10,970 nt of DNA, taken from the NCBI GenBank assembly GCA_003231035.1, contig QIHU01000376.1, positions 1 to 10,970 of the forward strand. Reading direction: 5' to 3'. Each line of letters starts with the position of its first letter. Positions within the stretch are counted from its first letter, which is position 1. The notes beneath the pieces were generated by a model that saw only the letters and a program-made list of their open reading frames with translations, was not told the DNA's origin and searched no databases. The position numbers and the translations under genes were made by a program. This stretch comes from Acidobacteriota bacterium. GTDB lineage: Bacteria > Acidobacteriota > Thermoanaerobaculia > Multivoradales > SZUA-115. Positions 1 through 5,857 of the stretch are shown here, piece by piece.

Positions 1-158
1 GGGGGGTAGCCTCGCGTCTTGGGGTTGCCGTCCGCTTACAGGTGGACTTGAAACTGCACACTTCTTTGAGCTTCTCGTAGGCTACAACTGGTGCCAGTCA
101 CTTCGGATGCTGTGTCAGCACCTCTGTAAGTCATTGGTAAGTATGGACTTGCACGGAT

Positions 159-170
159 AGAGTTCGAGTT
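159..170 (+). repeat. 12-mer AGAGTTCGAGTT, copy 1
   Basis: The 12-mer AGAGTTCGAGTT ends 66 bases before the ATG of the beta-barrel gene. An identical copy lies at 7589-7600, ending 69 bases before the GTG of the pseudokinase gene. Both lie in non-coding DNA. The preceding bases give TAGAGT, which could be read as a weak -10 element (18 bases after TTGGTA at 134-139), but neither hexamer is convincing. Confidence 0.4.
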
Positions 171-205
171 GGCCTGTCTTCGGCACTCTTCTTGCCTCGT
201 GGACT

Positions 206-218
206 GTTGCCAGGCAAC
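206..218. promoter_or_regulatory. Inverted repeat in the 5' leader of the beta-barrel gene
   Basis: GTTGCC-A-GGCAAC is a perfect 6-bp inverted repeat around a single base, ending 6 bases before the ribosome binding site. A one-base loop cannot fold well in RNA, so a protein-binding half-site pair is more plausible than a hairpin. It may be chance. Confidence 0.3.
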
Positions 219-224
219 CTACCC

Positions 225-231
225 AAAGGAG
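225..231 (+). promoter_or_regulatory. Ribosome binding site deciding the ATG at 237
   Basis: AAAGGAG lies 5 bases before ATG 237. It favours that ATG over the in-frame upstream TTG at 192, which would place 15 extra residues in front of an otherwise ordinary signal peptide. Confidence 0.75.
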
Positions 232-236
232 CAGTC

Positions 237-821
237 ATGAAGACTCGTTGGATTCTCACTTGTGTAATCTTGTTCGGTTCCGTGACAGGGAGTGCGGTTG
301 GGGTTGAGAACCGATGGTATGCGGGGGCGACAGTTGGCCAGTGGATGGACGATGAGGGAGCTGAGTTTCCCAATTCTGGTTTTCCGTTCAGCTCCATCGA
401 CGATGGGATCGCGAGTGGCTTCTTGGGGCTCCGCCTATCCGAGAGGTTTGCCGTCGAGGCTGGGTACTACGATCTCGGTGGCTTTGTCTGCTGCGACTAC
501 TCCTCCGTCGACTTCGTGGTCCAACCGCCTACTTTTGATTTCGACCGGCGGGGAACTTCCCTCGGTGTAGTCGGTACTCACCCGGTGGGTCGATTCCAGC
601 TCTTTGCCAAGGTCGGTGTGTTGAGCTGGAAGAGTGAAGGGACGATCATCGGTTTTCAGGAGAACCGTACGGTTTCCGAGGACGGGACGGACGCCCTATT
701 CGGTGTCGGGGTGGCCTTTCGGGCCGCCAAAGTACTCGACTTCCGGGTGCAGTGGGAGTTTTCCGAGGTGGATGGGCAGGATTTGCAAGCCCTCACCGCT
801 GGCTTGCAGTTCAACTTCTGA
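237..821 (+). CDS. Small outer-membrane beta-barrel protein
   Basis: A 194-residue exported protein. Residues 1 to about 22 form a signal peptide (MKTRW n-region, hydrophobic core, small residues around SAVG). The mature part shows alternating polar/hydrophobic strands and ends in LQFNF; a terminal Phe preceded by alternating hydrophobics is the usual beta-signal recognised by the BAM machinery. Length and pattern fit an eight-stranded OmpA/OmpW-like barrel of the general outer-membrane beta-barrel type. No OmpA-type peptidoglycan-binding domain follows, so it is a bare barrel. Two adjacent cysteines (C85, C86) lie in a probable loop, which is unusual for such proteins. Codon choice is less GC-biased at third positions than in the genes downstream, perhaps indicating different ancestry. 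It converges on the ABC permease gene with 31 bases between the stop codons. Substrate or ligand cannot be told from sequence. Confidence 0.75.
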   Translation: MKTRWILTCVILFGSVTGSAVGVENRWYAGATVGQWMDDEGAEFPNSGFPFSSIDDGIASGFLGLRLSERFAVEAGYYDLGGFVCCDYSSVDFVVQPPTFDFDRRGTSLGVVGTHPVGRFQLFAKVGVLSWKSEGTIIGFQENRTVSEDGTDALFGVGVAFRAAKVLDFRVQWEFSEVDGQDLQALTAGLQFNF

Positions 822-822
822 G

Positions 823-850
823 AGCCCTCTTCCGCACAAGAAAGAGGTCT
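823..850. terminator. Possible bidirectional stem-loop between convergent genes
   Basis: CCTCTT (826-831) pairs with AAGAGG (842-847) over a 10-base loop; beyond one mismatch, AG (823-824) pairs with CT (849-850). It fills the gap between the stop codons at 821 and 853. Neither strand has a U-run after the stem, so this is not a canonical intrinsic terminator. Confidence 0.35.
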
Positions 851-852
851 GC

Positions 853-3426
853 CTATTCGCTGCGTAGAACCTCAATCGGCCGTCGGGCCAGGGCCGAGAG
901 GCTGGCGGCGAGTCCGGCGACGATTGCGAGGAGAGCCGCTAGGGCGATGGCCGCCGGGAATTGCCACGCCGGTGGGGCCCACGAGAGTTCCAGGCCGCGG
1001 GTGATCACGCCCCAGGCGAGTACCCCGCCGGCAAAGGCGCCGATCGTTCCCGCGGTTAGGCCCACCAGAGCGTACTCCACCGCGAAGGAGGTGACCACGC
1101 CCAGGCGGGTCATTCCCAAGGTCTTCAGGAGGGCCACTTCGCGGCCGCGGCGCGAGGCGCCGGCACTGATCGCACCCGCGAGGATGGCGATTCCGGCCAG
1201 CACGGTAAAGCTGCCCAGCAAGCGCACGCCCAGGCCGACTTTGCGCAGCACCGCTAGTACTTTGTCGAGCACCCGCCGAATGTTGATCGGAGTGACGTTG
1301 GGAAAGCTGGCGACCAGACGATCTTGGACGGCTTGTTCTTCGCCGGCCGGCAAACGCACCGCCGCCACCCGTTGTTGGGGTGCTTCGTCCAAGACACCCG
1401 GTTCGACCACCATGAAGAAGTTGATCCGAAAGCTCTCCCAATCCACCGTGCGCAGGCTGGTGACGGTGAGTTCCAAGGCGACACCCTGGATGTCGAGTTC
1501 CACCGTCGAACCCACTTTGAGGTTGAGACTCTGGGCAAAATCGCGCTCGATGCTGACCTCGGCACGCTGGGGATCGCTCCACAGAGCACCCTCGACGATC
1601 TCGTTGTCCGCCGGCAGCTCTTGCAAATAGGTCAGCCGTTGTTCGCGGGTCAAGGCCCAACGGCGCTCGCGCTGGAGGTGGCTGGAGTTCTCGTCAATCT
1701 CCTCGGCCAGTTCGTTAAGTCCTTTGCCATCGAGCTTCGAGAATCGGGCCATGACCACCGGTACGGATTCGGTTTCGGCACCCGCATCGCCGAGGAGGCG
1801 CCGCACCCCCTCCCATTGAGCGGGTTGAATGTCGATCAAGAAGAGGGAGGGGGCGTTGCGGGGAAGATCGGTTTCAAGCTGGGCTGAGAGACGGTCTTCC
1901 ACCAGCGACATCGCCAACACCACCAAGACTCCGAGGCCGAGCCCCACCACCGCCCCGAGCGCGCCGGAGCCCGGTCGCACCAGAGCCGCCAAACCGTGGC
2001 GCAGAGCAACACCTCCCAGCGCCGGCAACCGAGCGAGCAGCGCGGTAAGGAGGCGGGCGGCAAGAGCCAAGACTCCGGTGGCCACCGCCAAGCCGAGGGT
2101 GAACTGAAGACCGATCGCCCACGACCCCGACTGCGCCGCCGCCACCGCCACCAAACCGAAGGCCAAGACTAGGGCCAGGGTCAGGCGAAGCCACCGGGGT
2201 GCCGGCGGAGGGTCCGCATCGCGGCGCAGGACGCGCGCCGGTGGGACTCGCAGCACTGCCGCTAGCGGTGCCAAGCTGAACAGCAGGGCGCAACCCAGCC
2301 CCAGCGCCATGCCTCGACCCACGGCCCACGGTTGCCAGGGGTCGATCGAACCTGGCGGTATGGAACTGCCCAAGAGGTGCGGCACTAGAGCCATCAAGCC
2401 AACCCCAAGACCGGCTCCGACCAAGCTCCCCACGATACCGAGAAGCACCGTCTGCCCTACGTACAGAGCCAACACCTCGCGCGGCCGTAGCCCCAGACAA
2501 GCGAGGATAGCGATTGAATCGATCCTCCCCGCCAACCAGGCGCGCACCGTCTGCGCCACCCCGATGCCACCGATCAGCAGTGACAGCAAGGCTACTAGCC
2601 CCAGGAAGCGCTCGGCTCGGCGCAAGCCTTGTCGTAGCTCGGGCTGCGCTTCGTCGTAGCTCTCTACCTGAAACAGCGGTCCCAAGAGGGTTTCGAGTTC
2701 CTCGGCAATCCGGCGCAGCTGCTCCATAGAGGTTTGGGCCGGTAGCTGGATTAGGGTGCGATAGCGGATGCGGCTCCCTCTGCCTTCGAGCCCGGCTCGC
2801 ACCAGCCCAGCGGGCGCAAGGAAGAGCCGCGGGCCATTGCCAAAGCCGGCTCCCAGCCGATCCGGTTCGGACTCCACCACCCCGGCGACACGAAACGCAC
2901 TGCCGCCAATGTTCAACACACCGCCGACTTCGAGCCCAAGAGCTTCCACCAACTCCGGTCCAACCACCGCCTGTTCTTCACCCAGAAGCTCGACCAAGGG
3001 CCGCTCGGGGCTCAGCCGCAGGTCGCCGTAGTACGGGTAGTCGGAGTTCTCGATCACCTTCAGTTCGACCAACCGGCTGGCTCCGGCAACACCGCGCTGC
3101 GTGGAGGGAGCCGCGACCACGGTCACCATCTCTCGAATCTGAGTCTGTCGGGAACCTTCGAGATCCTCCAGATAGGTCGCCAGTGCCGCCGGTGGGGGCT
3201 GGTTGGCGGAGACCGCCAGATCGGCTGCCAGCAGCGATCTAGCTTCACCGCGGATGGCCTGGTCGAGGCTCTCGGCCAACCCCGCCACAGCGACCACCGC
3301 GGCCACGCCCACCGCCATGCAACCGATGAAGAAGACTAGCCGTCGGCCCTGGCCGCGTGCTTCTCGCGCCATCAGAAGGCCAAGGGTACGCAGTGGCAAG
3401 AGGCCCACCCCCGGCGGGCGACTCAC
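853..3426 (-). CDS. ABC transporter permease, YbbP-like, with two FtsX domains
   Basis: An 857-residue inner-membrane permease of the MacB/LolC/FtsX superfamily in its long YbbP-like layout. Predicted order: TM1 about 30-52; large extracytoplasmic domain about 53-270; hydrophobic segments about 275-297, 320-348 and 366-388; a central group of three about 405-425, 430-460 and 480-503; a second extracytoplasmic domain about 505-730; and three final segments about 733-755, 775-808 and 822-846. That gives ten membrane segments, as in E. coli YbbP (804 residues). The stretch SRRGREVALLKTLGMTR after TM8 is the typical FtsX-family cytoplasmic loop that docks on the ATPase. I chose GTG 3426 because its GTGA overlaps the ATPase stop, implying translational coupling. 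The frame is open further upstream, but there it only shadows the ATPase. Such permeases often act as mechanotransmitters on lipids or lipoproteins; the substrate here is unknown. Confidence 0.88.
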   Translation of the reverse strand: MSRPPGVGLLPLRTLGLLMAREARGQGRRLVFFIGCMAVGVAAVVAVAGLAESLDQAIRGEARSLLAADLAVSANQPPPAALATYLEDLEGSRQTQIREMVTVVAAPSTQRGVAGASRLVELKVIENSDYPYYGDLRLSPERPLVELLGEEQAVVGPELVEALGLEVGGVLNIGGSAFRVAGVVESEPDRLGAGFGNGPRLFLAPAGLVRAGLEGRGSRIRYRTLIQLPAQTSMEQLRRIAEELETLLGPLFQVESYDEAQPELRQGLRRAERFLGLVALLSLLIGGIGVAQTVRAWLAGRIDSIAILACLGLRPREVLALYVGQTVLLGIVGSLVGAGLGVGLMALVPHLLGSSIPPGSIDPWQPWAVGRGMALGLGCALLFSLAPLAAVLRVPPARVLRRDADPPPAPRWLRLTLALVLAFGLVAVAAAQSGSWAIGLQFTLGLAVATGVLALAARLLTALLARLPALGGVALRHGLAALVRPGSGALGAVVGLGLGVLVVLAMSLVEDRLSAQLETDLPRNAPSLFLIDIQPAQWEGVRRLLGDAGAETESVPVVMARFSKLDGKGLNELAEEIDENSSHLQRERRWALTREQRLTYLQELPADNEIVEGALWSDPQRAEVSIERDFAQSLNLKVGSTVELDIQGVALELTVTSLRTVDWESFRINFFMVVEPGVLDEAPQQRVAAVRLPAGEEQAVQDRLVASFPNVTPINIRRVLDKVLAVLRKVGLGVRLLGSFTVLAGIAILAGAISAGASRRGREVALLKTLGMTRLGVVTSFAVEYALVGLTAGTIGAFAGGVLAWGVITRGLELSWAPPAWQFPAAIALAALLAIVAGLAASLSALARRPIEVLRSE

Positions 3427-4148
3427 TCTTCCACTCGCGGCGCTAGCCTCGCGCCACGCAAGGCGGGCTCCGCGGTGTCCGCCACCACCCGGCCGTCGCG
3501 CAGATGAATCTGGCGCTGCGCCCGGGTGGCCACCGCGGGGTCGTGGGTGACTAGAACCAGGGTCGAGCCACCGCCCTGGCGCAGCTCCTCGAGCAAGTCG
3601 AGAACGCGCCCGCCCGCCGCGCTGTCGAGGTTGCCGGTCGGCTCGTCGGCGAGGAGGATCGGCGGGCGGGCGGCAAAGGCACGGGCGATCGCCACCCGCT
3701 GCTGTTCGCCGCCGGAGAGTTGCGATGGATAGTGGTGACCCCGCTCGCTCAAACCGACCGAAGCCAAGAGCTCGTCGGCACGGCGACCGGGGCGCCTCTG
3801 GCCCAGCAATTCGAGCGGCAGACGGACGTTCTCTTGTGCCGTCATGTTGGCCAGCAGCTGAAACGACTGGAAGACAAAGCCCACCTTGTGCCTGCGCAGC
3901 AGAGCCAAGCGGTCTTCCGACAGGCGGGAGATCTCTTCGCCGTCGATCCACACTTCGCCCGAGGTCGGACGGTCAAGGCCAGCGATCAGCCCCAGCAAAG
4001 TCGACTTGCCGCTCCCCGACGGGCCGACAATGGCAACCGACTGCCCGGCCTCGATGCGCAGGTCCACCCCTTCGAGAATGGTCAACATGCGATCTCCCGA
4101 GGGCAGACGCTTGCCCAGCTGACGCAGTTCGATATGAGGTGTGGGCAT
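3423..4148 (-). CDS. ABC transporter ATP-binding protein, YbbA/LolD-type
   Basis: A 241-residue cytoplasmic ATPase that would dimerise and power the adjacent permease. All ABC motifs are present: Walker A GPSGSGKST (42-50), Q-loop Q94, signature LSGGEQQR (144-151), Walker B ILLADE (164-169), D-loop NLD (173-175) and switch His 202. The segment after the signature and the DEPTGNLD box are typical of the MacB/LolD/FtsE branch. I chose ATG 4148 because the family N-terminus (PHIELRQLGKRL) starts right there. An upstream in-frame TTG at 4238 would add 30 residues without homology-like character. No good Shine-Dalgarno sequence precedes ATG 4148. The gene leads a two-gene operon with the permease and diverges from the GDSL esterase, whose candidate ATG shares the same CATG. 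Its promoter would therefore lie within 4150-4300. Confidence 0.92.
   Translation of the reverse strand: MPTPHIELRQLGKRLPSGDRMLTILEGVDLRIEAGQSVAIVGPSGSGKSTLLGLIAGLDRPTSGEVWIDGEEISRLSEDRLALLRRHKVGFVFQSFQLLANMTAQENVRLPLELLGQRRPGRRADELLASVGLSERGHHYPSQLSGGEQQRVAIARAFAARPPILLADEPTGNLDSAAGGRVLDLLEELRQGGGSTLVLVTHDPAVATRAQRQIHLRDGRVVADTAEPALRGARLAPRVEE
4136..4141 (+). promoter_or_regulatory. Shine-Dalgarno-like GAGGTG before ATG 4147
   Basis: GAGGTG lies 5 bases before the plus-strand ATG 4147, good spacing for the esterase gene. It also lies inside the first codons of the divergent ATPase gene, so the match may be an accident of the Pro-His codons there. Confidence 0.4.
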
Positions 4149-4998
4149 GAGGTCTACAACGGGGGATTGTTTTGAATGTTGCGGGCTGCGAGGCAATCGA
4201 TCCGCGCCCAGGATAGCCACTGCGGGAGCGACTTTCAAACCGGCGCGCGCAACCGTCGAGCCGCAAGCGCAACCGTCACCGTCTCACGGGCCTCTAGCCA
4301 CCTCCCTCCTCCTCTTCGCCCTGGTCAGCTGCGCCGACCCAGCTCCCGCTCCAGGCCGAGATGGAGGGTCGGAGCCGACCTCCGTGACTGACAACAGTCT
4401 CGGTTCCTCCCTACCGGCAAGTTCCAGTGCCTCCCACCCAACGGAGGAAGTTGGCATCAAAGTGCTCTTTCTCGGCGATAGCCTCTCCGCCGGCTACGGC
4501 CTGGCCACGGAGCAGGCATTTCCCGCCTTGGCGGGTGAGTTGCTCAACCAGCGGGGTATCGCGGTACAGGTGGTCAACGCCGGGGTCAGCGGCGACACCA
4601 CCGCTGGCGGCTTGGCCCGAATCGGTTGGTTGCTACGCCAGCAGCCCAAGGTGGTGGTCGTCGAACTGGGGGGCAATGACGGCTTGCGCGGCTTCGACAC
4701 CGCCGTCACGGAAGAGAATCTGCGCCAGATCATCCAACGCTGCCAAGCCGCGGGCACCGAGGTCCTTCTCGCCGGCATGCGGATGCCGCCCAACTACGGG
4801 GCGGACTATCAGCGCCGCTTCGCCGCCCTGTATCCCAAACTGGCCGCGGAACTCGCCATCCCCTTGATCCCATTCCTCCTCGAAGGGGTCGGCGGTGACC
4901 CCGCACTCAACCAACCTGACGGCATCCACCCTACCGCCCAAGGGCAGAAGCTCGTGGCGCAAACGGTAGCCACTCACCTGGCACGGATGCTTCAATAA
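4147..4998 (+). CDS. tesA: GDSL/SGNH esterase of the TesA type, predicted lipoprotein
   Basis: A lipase/thioesterase-like hydrolase of the SGNH family. Numbering from ATG 4147: the catalytic Ser is S112 in FLGDSLSAGYG, the block III Asn is N177 in GGNDGLRG, and the catalytic pair is D258/H261 in DGIHPTAQG. These and the intervening segments match E. coli TesA (thioesterase I/protease I/lysophospholipase L1). Ahead of the domain lie a hydrophobic run and a lipobox (LVSC, Cys at bases 4330-4332), then about 40 residues rich in Pro, Ser, Thr and Gly. A lipid-anchored enzyme on a flexible tether is therefore likely. The start is uncertain: ATG 4147 has a usable Shine-Dalgarno but puts the lipobox Cys at residue 62, too far for a normal signal peptide, and no ATG, GTG or TTG lies closer in frame. 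Placement beside the ybbA-ybbP-like operon matches E. coli. Confidence 0.85.
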   Translation: MRSTTGDCFECCGLRGNRSAPRIATAGATFKPARATVEPQAQPSPSHGPLATSLLLFALVSCADPAPAPGRDGGSEPTSVTDNSLGSSLPASSSASHPTEEVGIKVLFLGDSLSAGYGLATEQAFPALAGELLNQRGIAVQVVNAGVSGDTTAGGLARIGWLLRQQPKVVVVELGGNDGLRGFDTAVTEENLRQIIQRCQAAGTEVLLAGMRMPPNYGADYQRRFAALYPKLAAELAIPLIPFLLEGVGGDPALNQPDGIHPTAQGQKLVAQTVATHLARMLQ

Positions 4999-5073
4999 CC
5001 CGCCCACCTGGCCCTCCTTACAAATTTTTCGCGAGATCGTTGAGCGATTTTAATTGCGCTTTGCGTCCTAGTC

Positions 5074-5093
5074 TGGTGTATCCACACTCACCA
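5074..5093. promoter_or_regulatory. Inverted repeat, possible VapB operator
   Basis: TGGTG (5074-5078) and CACCA (5089-5093) form an inverted repeat with a 10-base centre, overlapping the candidate extended -10 and ending shortly before the Shine-Dalgarno at 5098. Antitoxins of this type usually autorepress by binding palindromes at their promoter. Assigning it as the operator is inference. Confidence 0.35.
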
Positions 5094-5097
5094 ACTT

Positions 5098-5103
5098 GGA
5101 GGG
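5098..5103 (+). promoter_or_regulatory. Strong Shine-Dalgarno before ATG 5111
   Basis: GGAGGG lies 7 bases before ATG 5111, near-ideal sequence and spacing. It supports translation of the antitoxin from 5111 rather than from the internal ATG 5189, which has no such site. Confidence 0.6.
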
Positions 5104-5110
5104 CCTCACC

Positions 5111-5410
5111 ATGCTCGAAAGCGCACCGATCCGTTTGTCCACCGCCGTCGCTCTTGACTCCGCCGTCGCCATCAGGCACAATACACACATGAAACGTACG
5201 AATCTTGTGTTGAATGAAGACTTACTGGCCGAGGCTGTCAAGCTGAGCGGCGAGCGCACCTTCTCGGCAACGGTGGGCAAAGCGCTGGAAGACTTCGTAC
5301 GCCGGGCCAAAGCGCGACAAATTCTGGAGCTACGCGGCTCCGGGATCTGGCACGGAGAACTGAGCGCCATGCGCGGCGACTCGCCCGCCGAGCAGGGCGA
5401 GAAGTCGTGA
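5111..5410 (+). CDS. vapB: VapB-family antitoxin
   Basis: The antitoxin half of a type II toxin-antitoxin pair. The conserved part begins at MKRTNLVLNEDLL (ATG 5189): a short N-terminal strand, the helix of a ribbon-helix-helix-like DNA-binding fold, and then the C-terminal segment ILELRGSGIWHGELSAMR. That segment is typical of the VapB family that pairs with PIN-domain toxins and would wrap the toxin's active site. The family-length protein would be 73 residues from 5189. The start given here, ATG 5111, adds 26 residues and is preferred only because of the strong Shine-Dalgarno at 5098; the extra codons are GC-rich at third positions, compatible with real coding. The stop overlaps the toxin's GTG in GTGA, so the two are probably translationally coupled. 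Autoregulation by the VapBC complex is expected from the family. Confidence 0.85.
   Translation: MLESAPIRLSTAVALDSAVAIRHNTHMKRTNLVLNEDLLAEAVKLSGERTFSATVGKALEDFVRRAKARQILELRGSGIWHGELSAMRGDSPAEQGEKS
5154..5182 (+). promoter_or_regulatory. Sigma-70-like promoter inside the long form of vapB
   Basis: TTGACT (5154-5159) and CACAAT (5177-5182) are separated by exactly 17 bases; they match the consensus at 5/6 and 4/6 positions. The expected transcription start, about 7 bases after the -10, falls at or next to the A of ATG 5189. A transcript from here would be leaderless and encode the family-length VapB plus VapC. Confidence 0.4.
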
Positions 5411-5802
5411 TTTTGGTCGACACCTCGGTGTGGATCGAGCACTTTCGCCCCCGCAGCCCCTTCGACCTGGCTGGCGCGGTCGACTTTGACGACGTGGTCA
5501 CTTGCCTACCGGTGATCCAGGAAGTGCTCCAAGGGATCGACGACCAGCGGGCATTTCTACAGGTTCAGCAGGCGATGCAGGCGATGCCACGGGTGGAATC
5601 GCAGCTGGGCGCCGAAGTCTACGGCGTCGCCATCGACCTCTACCGGCGAGCCCGGAGGGCCGGTTTCACCGTTCGCTCGGCTACCGATTGCCTGATCGCC
5701 GCTTGCGCGCTGCGCAGCTCGCTTATGATCTTGCATCGAGATCGCGACTATCCAGCCCTGGCCCGCATCGCGCCGATCGACGAGAGGGAGATCGCCCTTT
5801 GA
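5407..5802 (+). CDS. vapC: VapC-family PIN-domain toxin (ribonuclease)
   Basis: A 131-residue PIN-domain protein and the toxin partner of the preceding antitoxin. The acidic residues that coordinate Mg2+ or Mn2+ in this family are visible: D5 in MILVDTSVWIEHF, E39 in VIQEVLQG, D94 in SATDCLIAA, and D112/D114 near the end (HRDRDY). The whole family length is present and the active site looks intact, so the toxin is probably functional. Known VapC toxins cut tRNA or rRNA and stop translation; the target here cannot be told. The start is GTG 5407, overlapping the antitoxin stop by 4 bases (GTGA). The amidohydrolase gene begins 55 bases downstream with no terminator visible between, so some read-through is possible. 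Confidence 0.9.
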   Translation: MILVDTSVWIEHFRPRSPFDLAGAVDFDDVVTCLPVIQEVLQGIDDQRAFLQVQQAMQAMPRVESQLGAEVYGVAIDLYRRARRAGFTVRSATDCLIAACALRSSLMILHRDRDYPALARIAPIDEREIAL

Positions 5803-5845
5803 CCTCAATCCGCGTAGTCGACAGGCCGCCTCAACGACCGAATCT

Positions 5846-5850
5846 GGGAG
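5846..5850 (+). promoter_or_regulatory. Ribosome binding site of the amidohydrolase gene
   Basis: GGGAG lies 7 bases before ATG 5858 and supports that start, which also begins a proper lipoprotein signal peptide. Confidence 0.6.
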
Positions 5851-5857
5851 CTGACCC

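Larger units (their letters stand above)
1..236. other. Leader region without a recognised gene
   Basis: This stretch holds no coding region I can support. It is visibly less GC-rich than most of the window. One plus-strand frame stays open from base 2 to a TAG at 158-160, but its translation is rich in Cys, Leu and Trp and resembles no family I know, so I do not call it a gene fragment. Structure seen here: a small hairpin at 108-120 (TGCTG-TGT-CAGCA), a tight inverted repeat at 206-218, and a 12-mer at 159-170 that recurs upstream of the pseudokinase gene. It most likely carries the promoter and 5' leader of the beta-barrel gene. Confidence 0.5.
4999..5110. other. Intergenic region before the toxin-antitoxin genes
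   Basis: This gap is AT-richer than its flanks. AGATCG (5034-5039) can pair with CGATTT (5045-5050, including a G-U pair) around a short loop, giving a weak candidate terminator for the esterase gene. TTGCGC (5054-5059) and TGTATC (5077-5082), 17 bases apart and with TG one base before the second hexamer, could form a weak extended -10 promoter for the vapBC genes. Confidence 0.3.

Noticed and set aside
80..135. Possible integron attC-like or recombination site from nested small hairpins
   Set aside because: The core-site consensus pair is not present and there is no integrase or cassette pattern nearby.
2..160. Open plus-strand frame reaching the left edge, a possible 3' end of a gene
   Set aside because: Fifty-two codons without a stop are not significant alone. 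The peptide shows no family signature and its composition is unlike neighbouring genes.
752..1630. 292-residue plus-strand open frame opposite the permease gene
   Set aside because: Its translation is Arg/Ser/Thr/Pro-rich low complexity, typical of an antisense shadow in high-GC DNA.
3427..3951. Upstream open extension of the permease frame (175 residues)
   Set aside because: It runs antiparallel in frame only as a shadow over the ATPase coding sequence. The ATPase has full ABC motifs and the permease has a coupled GTG at 3426.
5111..5802. Toxin-antitoxin genes as a sign of a mobile element or genomic island
   Set aside because: No transposase, integrase, flanking direct repeat or tRNA is seen, and base composition matches the flanking genes. 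The pair may simply be resident.
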